A DNA stretch of 64,000 nt from Aegilops tauschii subsp. strangulata. Its lineage: Eukaryota; Streptophyta; Magnoliopsida; Poales; Poaceae. Shown here piece after piece: positions 30,892-42,324 of this stretch. The stretch spans positions 144,228,885 through 144,292,884 of the forward strand of contig NC_053038.3 of the NCBI RefSeq assembly GCF_002575655.3, written 5' to 3'. The notes beneath the pieces were generated by a model that was not told where the DNA came from, searched no databases, and was given only the letters and a program-made list of their open reading frames with translations. Made by a program: the position numbers and the translations under genes. Positions within the stretch are counted from its first letter, which is position 1; each line of letters starts with the position of its first letter.

Positions 30892-33800
30892 TCATTGACC
30901 CTCTATCAAAAGGGCACCCTCAAGGACGTCTTCGAAATAGCGCTCCGGCTTGCGGTAGTCCTTGCCTCCGGGCGGACCCTCAATTGCCACGACGGCGGCC
31001 TCCATCTTCGCCCAGTGCATCTTGACACGGGCAAAGGCCATCCGCGCACCTTCTATGCACGCCGAGCGCTTGACAGCGTCAACTCGAGGCAAGGCATCGC
31101 CGAGCCGCTTGACCAGGACGAAGTAGCTGCTCGGAATGTGTCCGGCTGGCCATAGCCGGACTATGATGTCCTTCATGGCCAAACCGAACATCCTATGCAG
31201 CTCCGCCAGCTGCATCATCTGGTTCTTCAGCAGCGCTGGGCGCTCCGGCACCAAGTACTGGAACCAGAAGAGCTTCTCCGTCACGTTCCCTTCTTGGGCC
31301 CGGAAATACTGGGCAGCGTCGGCAGCACTCCTTGGGAGATCTGCAAAGGCGTCTGGAGCACTCCATTGTCGATTTAGCAAAGCATATCTTCGGCCGCCAA
31401 ATATACTCTGTAAAACAAAAGGCTTACCAGCCGCTATCTATTCAGCTTGCTTGATCTCCTCGCGAGCCGCTCGGGACTCGGTCCGCGCTTCCTTTGCCTC
31501 TTGAAGGGCCTTGGTGAGTTTGATCGCTTGGGCATTATTACTCTCCCCAAGACCTCACACTTGTTGGCGACATCCTCGAGCGCTTGCTCCAGTTCGGTCG
31601 CCCTCTCCTCATACTGGTGGCGGGCGACCTGTTTGACTTTTAAATCCGCAGCCGCTTTGTCTGCGGCCGCTTTGCTTGCCCTCGCCTCCTCCTTGGCTTC
31701 AGAAAGGGCACTCTTGAGGGTCTCGACCTCGGTTTGTGCAGTCTACAACCATACACATAGCAGCACATGAGCTTAAACTCTGAGTTTGCATTACGATCCA
31801 GGCTTATATGGGGTCTTTTAAAAGCATACCTTGGGCTTCATCGAACCGCTTGTTAATACGGTCGATCTCATCATCAGCCAGCTTCAGTTTCCGCTGGAGT
31901 TCGGAAACTTCAGCGACCTTGGCTGAAGCCGCTAACAATGAAGCCTGTTTATCAAAATAGATAAGTGTGTTATCTCCGGGGAATATTTGATCCTCCATCC
32001 AACCCTCCTTTTCCAAAGAGCTGAACAGAGTCTCAGGGGCTACTATCTATATACAGGCATATCTTTTCAGTATGAAAAGCGGCTAAGAATAATATCACAT
32101 ACCTCAAAGCCTGTTAACAGGCTAGTGAAAGCTTTGTTCACTCTGCTTTTGGCAGACTGAACCTTCTCAACCACTGTACCCATCAAGGTACGGTGCTCCT
32201 CCACGACGGAAGCACGTTGAAGTTCTTCCCTCAATGTGTCCGGCGCCTCCGGATTGATGGAGGTCGCCGGCGGATTCGGCACTCCCCCATCCCTTAAAGG
32301 GGACTGCTCGCTTGATTCTGGAGCCGTGTGGGTCTCCGAAGTTGTAGTCCGGCCCCCATCGTCTGTTTCCATGGGGGTTGTGCCCCCATGTTTTCGGCAG
32401 CTAAGGTATTACCCTCTGGCGCCGTTTCAGCGGCCTTCCGCACCTCTCCTTGGCCCAGAGAGGTCCTTTGGGAAAACACCTCAGTGTCATCCGCGGCACA
32501 TGGCGGAGAGGCTCGCGGAGGCGTTTCGCTCTCCATCATCTCCAGTGCCAAAGAGTTCCCCGAAGACGATGATTGTTGGGGGAGATCACGGGCCAGACTG
32601 AAATACGTAAATGATATGTTATCCTATAATTTGTAAAGGGCCAGATATATGTATTATCTTTGAATACTAATGATTCGGCCAGGGGGTTTGGCCTGCGGCG
32701 CCACTTGGGGATGGCTTCGGCGTCCGATTCCAAGTCGTCCGAAAGGGTCATCTTCCCCTTCCTGGACGCCTCCGCCTTTAGGTCCACAGAAGCCCCCATT
32801 TTCTTCTTTCCCCCCCTTAAGGGGAAAATTGCTCTCCTCCTCCTCCTCTTCGTCTTCGTCTCCCTCATGGGAGGAGAGAGCTTCAGAATCTCCGGACACA
32901 GCATCTGAAGTGCCTTTACAGCAGAGGCCACTTTTGGCCTCCTTGCCCTTCTTCTTGGCCTTCTTCTCCGGCGCCTGGTATGGCGCCGGGACCAGCATCC
33001 TCATTAGAAGAGGAATGGCAGGGTCTTCGGGTAGCGGAGCTGGACATTGAATCCGCTCCGCCTTCTTTGTCCAGCCTTGAGGAAAGAATGGAAAGCTCAG
33101 CATACTCCTTGGATTTACAAGTTGAGGTTATGTTTGGAAATCTGAAAACTTACTCGAGTGGCCGGATGAGCACAGTCGAGGCCGAGGTCTTCGGTTGTTC
33201 CCGGCCACGACTATTGGGCCTTTAAAAGCAGCTTCCAGATCTCTTCGTGCATCGTGCTGAAGAATCTCCGTAGGTTCCCGAGGACCGTTCGGATTAAACT
33301 CCCACATGCGGAGAGTCCGGCGCTCGCAGGGGAGAATCCGGCAAAAAAGCATCACCTGGATCACATCGGCAAGATTGGTGTTATTCTCTATCATACTCTT
33401 GACACACTTCTGCAGCGTCATCACCTAATCGGACGGTGCCCAGTCCAGGCCCTTGTTAATTCATGATGTAAGCCGCATTGGAGGCCCGGATTTAAACTCA
33501 GGAGTGGCGGCCCATGTGGCGTCGCGAGGTTCCGTGATGTAGAACCACTCCTGTTGCCATCCCTTCACGGTCTCCACGAAGGCCCCCTTAGGCCAGGTGA
33601 CGTTGGGGAGCTTGCTCACCATGGCACCGCCACACTCCGTATGTTGACCATCAACCACTTTCGGCTTCACATTGAAGACCTTGAGCCATAGGCCAAAGTG
33701 GGGGGGTGCGGAGGAACGGCTCACACACGACGACGAGCGCCGATATGTGGAGGAAGGAATTTGGGCCTAGATCATGGAAATCTAGGCCATAATAATACAT

Positions 33801-34022
33801 GAGGCCACGGATGAAAGGGTGGAGAGGAAACCCTAGTCCGCTGAGAAAGCGGGGGATGAACACTACCCTCTTATTAGGCTCCGGAGTGGGGATGATTTGC
33901 TTTTTGGCAGGGAGCCGGTGGGCGATGTCCGCGGCCAAGTACCCCGGTTCCTGGAGTTCCTTGACGTTCCTCTTTGTGATGGAGGAAGCCATCCACTTGC
34001 CCTGCGAGCCGGATCTGGACAT
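30892..34022 (-). pseudogene. Antisense ORF of Gypsy 2 (spliced)
   Basis: Start ATG at 34022 ('MSRSGSQGKWMASS'), 112 nt after a TATA box. Exon 1 runs to about 33154 and contains 'RFLSGLGFPLHPFIRGLMYYYG', 'NSFLHISALVVVCEPFL' and 'GWQQEWFYITEPRDATW', resembling the Transposase_28 'putative gypsy-type transposon' family; it has a frameshift near 33715 and a stop near 33461. GTAAGT follows. Later blocks: 33100-32654 (acidic, Lys-rich), 32370-32067, 32016-31804 (coiled coil) and 31380-30892 ('NQMMQLAELHRMFGLAMKDI', 'RYFEDVLEGALLIEGQ'). Transcription would run against gag. Protein function is unknown; related ORFs occur in Gypsy 1 and Gypsy 3 here. Confidence 0.75.
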
Positions 34023-34133
34023 GGCTAGAGTGTTTAGATGGCGATGGGAAGATCGAAACTTGGGCGCTGGAGCTCGAGGATGGAAAGGCTGAGGAAGAAG
34101 AAGGCGTGGGGTAAAAAGATGGATCCTTATCCT

Positions 34134-34141
34134 CTTATAAA
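34134..34141 (-). promoter_or_regulatory. TATA box for the Gypsy 2 antisense ORF
   Basis: The minus strand reads CCTTTATAAGAGG, 112 nt upstream of the antisense ATG at 34022. The distance suits a short 5' leader. Confidence 0.65.
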
Positions 34142-34566
34142 GGCAATGAATATCAAGCGCCCCCTCACAAGCCTCAAATCTCGCCTATTCCCAAGGGGTC
34201 GTGCGAACGGGACGGTTGGATTAACCAAACACGTATTGATGAGAATCCCGTAATAAGGGGACACGATCTCTGCTTTGACAAGACGTGTCAATGGAGGCCG
34301 CGCCTCGAAACGCGAAGCGGTAGGCCAAAAAATGGTTCGAAATAATAATAGGGCCAGGCATAACGTCTCGCCGGAAATGATGTCAGTGGACATGACTAAT
34401 TTTGTTTAAGTATGTCGCCCTTGTGGTGCAGGGTTTTAACTGTTATACAGAGCCGGATATAGTTCTTTTGTTCAACTGGTGTATTCGGAGGAGCAACCCA
34501 CCTTGCAATGCCGAAGACAATCTGTGTGCCGAACACATCGTGATTGAAGGCTGGTTTAGGGGCTAC
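34142..34566 (+). other. Gypsy 2 sequence between the antisense promoter and the 3' LTR
   Basis: No gene. It ends with the purine-rich stretch GGTTTAGGGGCTAC directly before the LTR, the likely polypurine tract. Confidence 0.65.
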
Positions 34567-35038
34567 TGAGGGAGTCCTGGATAAGGGGTCCCCGAGCATC
34601 CAGGCTATGTGACATGGGCCGGACCGATGGGCCGTGAAGATACCAGATAGAAGGTCTTCCCCCATGTCCGGATAGGACTCCCCTTTGCGTGGATGGCAAG
34701 CTTTGCGTGCGGATATGAAGTTTCCTTTCTCTGTAAACTGACTCTGTACAACCCTAGGCCCCTCCGGTGTCTATATAAACCGGAGGGTTTAGTCTGTAGA
34801 AGATAAGACAAATCATACAGGCTAGAGATCTAGGGTTTAGCCATTACGATCTCAATGTAGATCAACTCTTGTAACCCCTATACTCATCAAATTCAATAAA
34901 GCAGGAAGTAGGCTATTGCCTCCATTAAGAGGGCCCGAACCTGGATAAACATCGTGTCCCCCGCCTCCTGTTACCTTCGATCCTCAGACGCACAGTTCGG
35001 GACCCCCTACCCGAGATCGGCCGGTTCTGACACCGACA
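34567..35038 (+). repeat. 3' LTR of Gypsy 2
   Basis: 472 bp, about 90% identical to the 5' LTR. TATATAAA at 34772, ends CACCGACA. The target duplication CCCTC follows. Confidence 0.95.
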
Positions 35039-35043
35039 CCCTC

Positions 35044-36339
35044 CCCTCTCCAAAGCCGCCGGGTCGGCCCCGACTCCTCCAGTCGGCGCCTGACCCTCCA
35101 CCGCCGACGGCTCCGTTTGCTACGGGTCGGTGGCCTCCAGAGCCCGGTCACGGGCCTCCTCCTCCTCCCGCGCCTTGGCCGCCGCATCCGCCAGCCCCTT
35201 GGTCGTTGCGTCGGCCTGCGCCTTGGCCGCCGTGTCGGCCTTCGCTCGCGCCGCGTCTGCCGCCTCCGCCTCTGCCTGAGCCATGGTATCGCGCTCCTAT
35301 TGCGCCTCCCACGCGTTCCTCTACGTCGCCTCCCGAAGGGCGGCGGCCGGGTCCATGCGGCAGGCGTATTCGGGGCCGCCATCCGCCCCGATCACCAAGT
35401 CGGACAGGGCCCGCAACAAAGAAAGCGGATGCAAGACAACGCAAGACAAACGCAAGACATGGCGAACGAAGCTAAAGAGTTTGCAAGAAGAATAGCAAAT
35501 GCAAGACAAAAAACAGTAGAAACACTTATGCGGACACCATCGAATGCTGCTTCGGGCCATTCCGAATGGCGGCCACCTTCGTGGCCTCTCGCTGCTTGGT
35601 CATGGCGACCGTTGACTTGGCCTTCTTGGATGGCCGGCTACCGAACATACAGGCGTCGGCGTGACGCTTCGACGCGCCGGGTGCTCCAGTCGGCGCCATC
35701 GAAGAGCCGACTCCCGCCCTGTGGGTGCCTTCTCGGCAGTGTTGTTCGTCGCCATCCTCGTTGTTGTCTGGCCAGTCCCGAGCGTCGCCGCCTCCTCCCA
35801 CGGAGCCGCCTGCTCCCTTTCCGCCGCCTCCAACGGCATCGTCCTCATCCATCGGCATCATCCTCCTCCATGGCGGCAGCCCCCATCTCGGGGTCATGCA
35901 CGTCGATCTCCTAATGGTCTGCTAGGTACCGATCGCCTGGATCCAGCGTGTCAACCGCCGTCTGGCCTTGAAAGTGCTGCATCATAGCCTGCCGGTCATG
36001 CGGCACGAAGAGCTTGCCACAAGCAAAGAAAAAGAATCAGAAACTAAATGGAGGCGGCAGATTGGTGCGGATCTATGACTCCTTGCCGAACAGCCAGCTC
36101 TCCTCGTTGAGCTTGCAGTCAGAGAAGTAGTTGATGAGCCGGACCACCTCCACAGTCAGCATCGCCTTGGTGGACATCCCGCACAGATCCCATCGGCTGC
36201 TCATGCTTTTGATCAGATGAGGCCGGGCCTGAAGAGGCAACACCCGGCGCTCGATGAAGGCGGCTAGCGGGTCCAAAGCCCTGAGGCCCTCCGACTCTGT
36301 CATTTCTTGGAGCCGGGCGAGGGCGATGGAGATAGTAGT
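35044..36339 (-). pseudogene. Antisense ORF of Gypsy 1: upstream exons
   Basis: From high to low coordinates on the minus strand: 36339-36070 ('EMTESEGLRALDPLAAFIE', 'VVRLINYFSDCKLNEESWLF'); about 36010-35526 ('DRYLADH', 'EIDVHDPEMGAAAMEEDDAD', 'SKRHADACMFGSRPSKKAK'); and about 35420-35044, an Ala/Glu-rich coiled coil ('AKADTAAKAQADATTKGLAD'). Stops and small frameshifts occur in each. Gypsy 2 splits the last block and Cassandra sits upstream of the first. Confidence 0.7.
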
Positions 36340-36603
36340 TGTGATAGCCTGGCTTATTAAGGATGATAGACTACTCATAACAATAAGGAATTCCTTCTTT
36401 TCCGGGAGCCCATTCGGAAAGAACTCCAAAGTTAAGCATGCTCAGCTTGGAGTAGTTTTAGGATAGGTGACCGACAGGGAAGTTGCTCTCGAGTGTGCAT
36501 GAGTGAGGACAAAGTGCGCAGAAAAGACTAGTATTGATCTATGGGGCCAGTCTAGATCCTGCCAGGAGTAACGACCACCGACGGTTGTGTCCGGGGCGTT
36601 ACA
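36340..36603 (+). repeat. Cassandra 5' LTR
   Basis: It starts TGTGATAGCC and ends GCGTTACA. The 5S-like part spans about 36405-36500. Confidence 0.9.
36405..36500 (+). promoter_or_regulatory. 5S rRNA-like internal pol III promoter in the Cassandra LTR
   Basis: Box A-like AAGTTAAGCATGCT and box C-like GGATAGGTGACC occur at 5S spacing, with the intermediate GGAGTAGTTTTAGG. In the 3' LTR box A is AAGTTAAGCGTGCT, exactly the plant 5S form. Pol III use is known for Cassandra and inferred here. Confidence 0.85.
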
Positions 36604-36799
36604 AGTTGGTAACAGAGCCGACCCTCGTGGTTACACAGATGTTTGTGGATAGGTGCGCGTTCATGTTGTTCATGACGTTTGTGACCCGTCGTGGCACACG
36701 GCATGGCACATGTGCCGGACTGGATGCACAGACGTATGTGCCAAGAGGGAACGTTCCTGTGGCCCGACAAGGACGCCGGTTCCTCTGAGTGGGGGTGTA

Positions 36800-37063
36800 T
36801 CTGATAGCCTGGATTATTAAGGATGATAGACTACTCATATCAATAAGGAATTCGTTCTTTTCCGGGAGCCCATTCGGAAAGAATTCCTAAGTTAAGCGTG
36901 CTCAGCTTGGAGTAGTTTCAGGATAGGTGACCGACCGAGAAGTTGCTCCCGGGTGCGCACGAGTGAGGACAAAGTGTGCAGAAAAGACTAGTATTGATCT
37001 GTGGGGCTAGTCTAGATCCTGCCAGGAGTAACGACCACCGACGGGTGTGTCCAGGGTGTTACA
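36800..37063 (+). repeat. Cassandra 3' LTR
   Basis: 264 bp, begins TCTGATAGCC (the expected TG is mutated) and ends GTGTTACA. About 92% identical to the 5' LTR. Confidence 0.9.
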
Positions 37064-37664
37064 CTAGCCGACAGCGGCTTCGGCCAAAATTTCTAGTTAC
37101 TCCGAGGCTCGGGCGGCGGGTCGGCTACGTAAGTCGGCAGGTTGACTAGTCCCGCGACTCGTGGATGTTCCAGACATAGAAATACGACTTCTGCCAGAGT
37201 TTGTCCGACTCGAGCAGAGCGATGGCCGAGAAGCGGATCCCGAAGCCGGTGCACCGCATCGCCACGCAGGCCCCACACTGAGCCGCCTCGCCCTTAGCGG
37301 CGGTGCCGAGCTTGAGGTAGAAGAGCTTCCCTCAAAGCTCGAGCATGGGCAAGACGCCGAGCTACCCTTCACAAAGGGTGACGAAGGCAGAGACCAGCAC
37401 CACCGTATACGGCGTGAGGTGGTGGGGTTGGAGATGTTAGAAATCAAGAAAAGAGCGGAGAAAGCTGCTTACCGGGAGGCCAAAGCCGGGGAGGAAGTGC
37501 GTCTTGAAGACGACACGCTCGCCGTCCTCCGGCGCCGGCGAGATCTCCCTTTCAGGGGGTACGCGCACATCCACGTTCGCCGCGCGAGGAAGTCGCGGCG
37601 TCTAGTGAAGGAACTCGAGGTGGTCGGTGTGGATGTTTGAACCTTCCTAGTCACCTCGCGCCAT
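37064..37664 (-). pseudogene. Antisense ORF of Gypsy 1: start and first two exons
   Basis: Start ATG at 37664 ('MARGD', then a stop at codon 6, then 'EGSNIHTDHLEFL'). The first exon continues 'VPPEREISPAPEDGERVVF' and 'HFLPGFGLPV' to a GTAAGC donor near 37475. After a short intron, the second exon from about 37440 reads 'LQPHHLTPYTVVLVSAFVTL', 'GVLPMLEL', 'GKLFYLKLGTAAKGEAAQCG' and 'LWQKSYFYVWNIHESRD', with stops where Trp or another residue is expected. It resembles the N-terminal domain of antisense ORF proteins of plant Tat Gypsy elements. The gene continues at 35044-36339, 24720-25804 and 11543-12193. Confidence 0.75.
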
Positions 37665-37826
37665 GCTTGGTGGTTGATGGGTGGTGACACAGAGGAGTCA
37701 AGCTATGGCGAGCTGCGGCGGCACTTCGGTAGCGGGCAGCAAGACGGTGCAGCGCAGCAGCGAGAGGAAGGAGGAAGAAGATGGAGAGTGAGGGGGCGCG
37801 TGCGTTCTGCCGCGCCCACCTCCTCC

Positions 37827-37834
37827 TACTTATA
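37827..37834 (-). promoter_or_regulatory. TATA box for the Gypsy 1 antisense ORF
   Basis: The minus strand reads GGTTATAAGTAGG, about 165 nt upstream of the antisense ATG at 37664. Confidence 0.65.
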
Positions 37835-38300
37835 ACCGGGAAGGCAACGGCGAAGCCGAGGTGACGCATCATGCGGGCGTGGGGATTAACTGCGCCCACG
37901 CCCCGCATGACCCCGCGTATTTAATGCGCCTGATTAATGCGCGTGATTAATGCGCCTGAGAAAGGCAACCGCCCACCTCAGCCTCAGCGGATCCACTCGT
38001 GCGCCGAGGCCCTATGGTGGTGGGGCCGGGCCTGCAGCAACGTCCCGTCGCGCGCGTGGGCTGGCAGGCCGACCTGGTCCGCTGGCGGCACATGGCTTGT
38101 GAGAAACGGGCGGCTGGCACACTACCCGGCGTCCACCACGACAATTCAAATTCAGCAGGCGGACGGCCTAGCCTTGGACGGCTCCTAATAGACGGCTTCC
38201 CCCGATGCCGGACGGAGCAAGAATACCAGACCACTCGGAGTAGGAAGCTGCTGAGGTGCCTCGATTTGAGCCGCGGCGCCCCACCAGCTTCGGGGACTAC
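37835..38300 (+). other. Gypsy 1 region between the antisense promoter and the 3' LTR
   Basis: GC-rich, no supported gene. It ends with GCTTCGGGGACTAC before the LTR, a plausible polypurine tract. Confidence 0.6.
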
Positions 38301-39454
38301 TATCAGAGGGATTGACCACGGGTAGCCTCATCTGCACCCCATGGCATTTCAACACATCGGGGCTAGCAAAGCCGCTCGCACCTTCCGGACGTACGGCTGC
38401 CTCCTTGGGCCAGCTGGTCCAGGAGGCCAGCTGCCAGAAGACGGTGTGTTCCCCGAAGGCGGCCTCAGGAAGCCGGCACCTAGCAAGCGGCCCTATGTTC
38501 CCTCAAAGTTTGCACCCATTTACGCCGACGAGATGGGGCGTGGCTACAGGACCACCTGCCACCCCCGAATCCCAGAAGAGCGTGCCCGCAGTGCAGGCGT
38601 ACCTCGCGGACACCCTGCGCCGAACGCGGCACTGTAGCCACACAGCTCATGACACGACCTATCTCAGCTAGGGCCATGCTCCCATGACGTACGGTTGGTA
38701 CGGCCTGCAGGCGGCGGGCCCTACCTGTCCGTGAGTAACTAGAAGACGGCGAATCCCGAGGAGGCGGCCTCAGGGGCGGGCCGACCTCTAGTTGGCGGCC
38801 CTCCCTCCCCTCGGAGTCTGCGCACCATTAGCCAGAGGAGATGGCGCGTGGCTACAGTGAGCGCCCGCCAAGCGGGGGGGCTGTAACCATGCGTCCCCCG
38901 ACAAGGCCCCCGTCATCAAGGGCGAGGCTACAATAAAAGGCAGTCAGCATGGCTCGCAGGCGGCGGGCCCTACCTGTCGGCTGAGTTCATGGCAGCCGGC
39001 GGGACCCACCAGGCCGCAGGCCCCAGCAGCCGGCGGAGAACCCGGCGCCCCAAGACACTAACAGTCGGTTCGTACACCCGGCCATTTTACCATTGTACCC
39101 CTGGGGGGGTAGGCCTATATAAGCCCCCCAGGTTCACCCATGCTAAGGGTTCAACACCCACGCAAATACACACACCCATAGCTGGAGAGGCAAAGGAGCT
39201 AGCCTTGTGCTTCTTCCTCCTCTAGCCGAACAGCTGAAGGGGCAACCTTGTAGCTACCTATTGACATTAGTCATCATGCGGAGACCCCGTAGATCAGGAC
39301 AAGGGGTGTTATCTCCACGGAGAGCCCCGAACCTGGGTAAGACTCGTAGGCGTTCGAGATCTCGCTCACTCACACTTCCAGGGACTGACGACGTACTCAT
39401 GTCCCCATCCATGATAAGCCACCCCCTGGCGTATGTCGCTAGATATCCCCGACA
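38301..39454 (+). repeat. 3' LTR of Gypsy 1, about 1.15 kb
   Basis: It starts TATCAGAGGG (expected TG appears mutated to TA) after a purine-rich tract and ends CCCCGACA at 39454, where SIRE-type LTR sequence begins. TATATAAG is at 39116. The pair LTR is off window, so the start is inferred from the polypurine tract and the end from the junction. Confidence 0.75.
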
Positions 39455-39606
39455 ATGTCCTTAGCATTTTGAGGGGTCCACATCTCTAGTCCACGGCATG
39501 CCATTCATTGAACTTCCTGAAATATTTATCATGAATGGATATTAGTTCAATGAGTTATATGTTGTTATGAATTACCAAAAGCACCCGGGGATTAGTTGCA
39601 CTTACA
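39455..39606 (-). repeat. Fragment of a second SIRE-type Copia LTR
   Basis: On the minus strand it starts TGTAAGTGCAACTAATC at 39606. It aligns along its length with the first 150 bases of the LTR at 5932-7521, but clearly diverged. It is cut at 39455 by Gypsy 1. The rest should lie left of Gypsy 1, off window. Confidence 0.85.
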
Positions 39607-41340
39607 CTCTGGCGGTATTCCAGGATGTGCAATAATCTAGCGTAATATTTATAAGAATGATGAACGGTGGCTGAGCCACAAATACTATGTCAGCTATATG
39701 ATCATGCAAAGCAATATGACAATGATGATGTGTGTAATAAAAATGGAACGGTTGAAGTTGCATGGAAAATATCTTGGAATGGCTATGGAAATGCCATAAT
39801 AGGTAGGTATGGTGGCTGTTTTGAAGAAGATATAAGGAGGCTTATGTGTGATAGAGTGTATCGTATCATGGGGTTTGGATGCACCGGCGAAGTTTGCACC
39901 ACATCTCAAGGTGAGAAAGGGCAATGTACAGTACCGAAGAGGCTAGGAAATTGCGGAAAGGTGATAGTGCGTATAATCCATGGACTCACATTACTCGTAC
40001 AAAACTCACATACTTATTGCGAAAGTTTATTAGCCCTTGAAGCAAAATACTACTACGCATGCCCCTAGGGTGGTAAATTGGTAGGAAAAGATCATCACTT
40101 GTCACCGACCGCCTCTCATAAGGAAGACCATCAATAATAAATCATGCTCCAACTTCTTAGCATAATGAGAGACTATACGTGCATGCTTCCAGAATCACAA
40201 ACCTTAACACCAATATTCTTACTAAACCACAATCATTCACTAGTACCTCCCACATATTACCATCATTATATCACAAAACTATTGCAACAAATCAAATTTA
40301 TCATATTCAGTGATCTAAATCAAAGTGTTTATTGTATCCCTCCTGAATACCTATCATATTAGGACCAAATTCATAACCCATGCTAAATGCCATTAATATT
40401 TATCATACTTTAAAAATAATATAAGTGAAGCCTGAGAGTGCAACTATTTCTTTAAAATATAACCACCGTTGTGCTCTAAAAGATATAAGTGAAGTACTAG
40501 GGCAACTGCCTAGCTCAAAAGATATAAGTGAAGCTTCCTGTCAAAAAGGTCAGTCCAGAAAAGATGAGTCTGTCAAACTATAAACAAAACAAAGCAAACA
40601 CTCATATAAAACACGATGCTCCAAGCAAAACTCATATCATGTGATGAATAAAAATATAGCTCCAAGTAATATACCGATGGTTGGTAGAAGAAACAGGTGA
40701 TGCCATCCGGGGCATCCCCAAGCTTAGAGTCTTGGGTGTCCTTGAATATTACCTTGGGGTCCATTGGTCATCCCCAAGCATAGGGTCTCTCCACTCCTCA
40801 ACAGAAAACTCGTGAGATCCGTTAGTATAACAAGCAAATCATAAACTTTAGGTACTATTGTAAACCCATTAATATTTTATTATTGTGTAATACCTACTGT
40901 ATTCTAACTTCACCATGACTTATACCCCCCGATACAATACATAGATTCATTAAAATAAGCAAACAATGCAATGAAAACACAATCTATCGAAAATGGAACA
41001 GTCTATAATGATCTGAACAATAACAATACTTCTGTAACTCCAAAAAATCTGAAACAAATAGGACAACGTGGGAAAGTTGTACATAAATCATGTGTACACA
41101 ATTCAGAAATTTATTATGTTCCAGTGCATCTAAACAATTCTGCTATGGCACAAAAGTTTACGTTTTCTCACAGAATCAAAGCAACTATCATCCAAATCAT
41201 CCCAAAGGCATTACTTGGCACAAACACTAATTTAAACACAAAAACACAACTATAATAGTTGCATAATTGTGTGCGCGCCAAAATAAATAAATATTGGGTT
41301 GTCTCCCAACAAGCTCGTTCTTTATAGCCATTAAGATAGG
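39607..41340 (-). other. Non-coding interior of element A
   Basis: AT-rich, no coding motif. From 39610 to about 40790 it parallels 62830-64000. Near 40700-40785 are two copies of the TAAGCTTGGGGATG-type purine motif (minus strand) that also adjoins the 3' LTR of element D. Confidence 0.7.
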
Positions 41341-41582
41341 CTTGGGAAATTAATGATTCTCACCTGAAATATAATAATTGAAACACAAAGAGAGCATCAT
41401 GTAGCATGTGAAGGACACATTTAAGTATAACATGATTCCTATGCATAGGAATTTTATAAGCAAACAAATTATCAAGGCAAGCAAAAACTAGCATATGCAA
41501 GGAAGAAGAAATAAACAAAAGCAATCTCAACATAACGAGAGGTAATTTAGTAACATGGAAATTTCTACAACCATATTTTCCT

Positions 41583-42106
41583 CTCTCAATTACATGTAAG
41601 ATCACTATCAAATTCAACAATATAGCTATCATATAAAATTTTCTCTTCATGATCCATGTGGGTAAAAGTTTTATAATCTTCCAAGATAGTGGGACTAACA
41701 TCAACTAAAGTCATGACCTTTCCAAACCCACTTTTATCAAAAAAAGCATAAGATTGAACACTCTCCAAATATGTGGGATTATTTTTACCTGAAGTTGACA
41801 CTATCCCAAACCCACTTTCAATATTATTGCAAACATATTCATCATGAGGCTTAAGTAAATTTTGAAGATCATAAGAATCATTATCACCCCAATCATGATA
41901 ATAACATCATTGCAATCATTATTTTCATTCAAGGAGCTATCATGAATCACTTTATAAATTTATTATTTTAACACTCCATCACAATTTTCAGATTCATTAT
42001 TTTCAAGCAAAACTTCATAGAGGTAATGAAGTGCACTCAATTCACTAGCAATTTGTTGAACATAATTAGATCTATTGAAAAGATTAGCAAGTGTATGAGG
42101 ATCCAT
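41583..42106 (-). pseudogene. Element A interior ORF remnant
   Basis: ATG at 42106 opens 'MDPHTLANLFNRSNYVQQIA' and continues about 47 codons to a stop. After a degraded stretch, a second open part reads 'ESVQSYAFFDKSGFGKVM' and 'VSPTILEDYKTFTHMDHEEK', ending at about 41583. It starts some 280 bases inside the primer site, where gag would be expected. I do not recognise the protein; it has no zinc knuckle or protease motif. Confidence 0.4.
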
Positions 42107-42324
42107 CTTATTTTTCTTATTTATTTTCTATTCTTTTGAGTGTTGACATGAATACAATAAAAGCAAGTGAGCAATCAAGAAGGAAAACGAAAATATTTTT
42201 GTGTTTTTTTTGTGAAAACATTTTAGAAGTGGGGGACATGAAAACGAGAGGCAAATGGCAAATGAAAGTAAATAGAAGTAGATGAAAGTGTATGCGATAG
42301 TACTTGATAGGTATTGGTTATGTC

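Larger units (their letters stand above)
25805..35038 (+). mobile_element. Gypsy 2: pol-less Tat-type Gypsy element, complete with both LTRs
   Basis: LTRs at 25805-26279 and 34567-35038, each TG...CA. The 5-bp target duplication CCCTC is exact (25800-25804 and 35039-35043). The interior has gag and protease in sense and a spliced antisense ORF, but no RT, RNase H or integrase, so it is non-autonomous. A hand alignment of the LTRs gives roughly 46 differences in 473 positions. The LTR resembles the Triticeae Fatima family from memory; the name is tentative. Confidence 0.95.
36340..37063 (+). mobile_element. Cassandra-type TRIM retrotransposon with 5S rRNA-derived LTRs
   Basis: Two 264-bp repeats (36340-36603 and 36800-37063) flank a 196-bp interior without coding capacity. 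Each repeat carries a 5S rRNA-like segment. The interior opens with GTTGGTAACAGAGCC, similar to the tRNA-Met primer site TGGTATCAGAGC, and ends with the purine-rich GAGTGGGGGTGTA. This combination is diagnostic of Cassandra. By hand the LTRs differ at about 20 of 264 positions. The flanks GTAGT and CTAGC may be a decayed target duplication. Confidence 0.93.
7522..39454 (+). mobile_element. Gypsy 1: Tat-lineage LTR retrotransposon, 5' part off window, four insertions
   Basis: A plus-strand Ty3/Gypsy element resuming at 7522 in mid-RT and ending with a 3' LTR at 39454. Own sequence: 7522-12193, 24720-25804, 35044-36339 and 37064-39454. Tat lineage is indicated by two successive RNase H domains, no chromodomain, and a spliced antisense ORF between pol and the 3' LTR. 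The insertions inside it are the Copia element (its left end is off window), CACTA 1, Gypsy 2 and Cassandra. Its gag and 5' LTR should lie left of the window, beyond the Copia element. Confidence 0.85.

Noticed and set aside
34984..35914. Long GC-rich plus-strand ORFs with Pro/Arg-rich content
   Set aside because: These are opposite-strand shadows of the Ala/Glu-rich coiled-coil exon of the Gypsy 1 antisense ORF.
36405..36960. Two 5S rRNA genes
   Set aside because: The 5S-like segments lie in matching 264-bp repeats with a primer site and polypurine tract between them, and they lack full 5S ends. They are Cassandra LTRs, not rRNA genes.
42110..42290. A plus-strand 64-codon ORF in element A
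   Set aside because: No domain, AT-rich, opposite to the gag-position ORF; background ORF.
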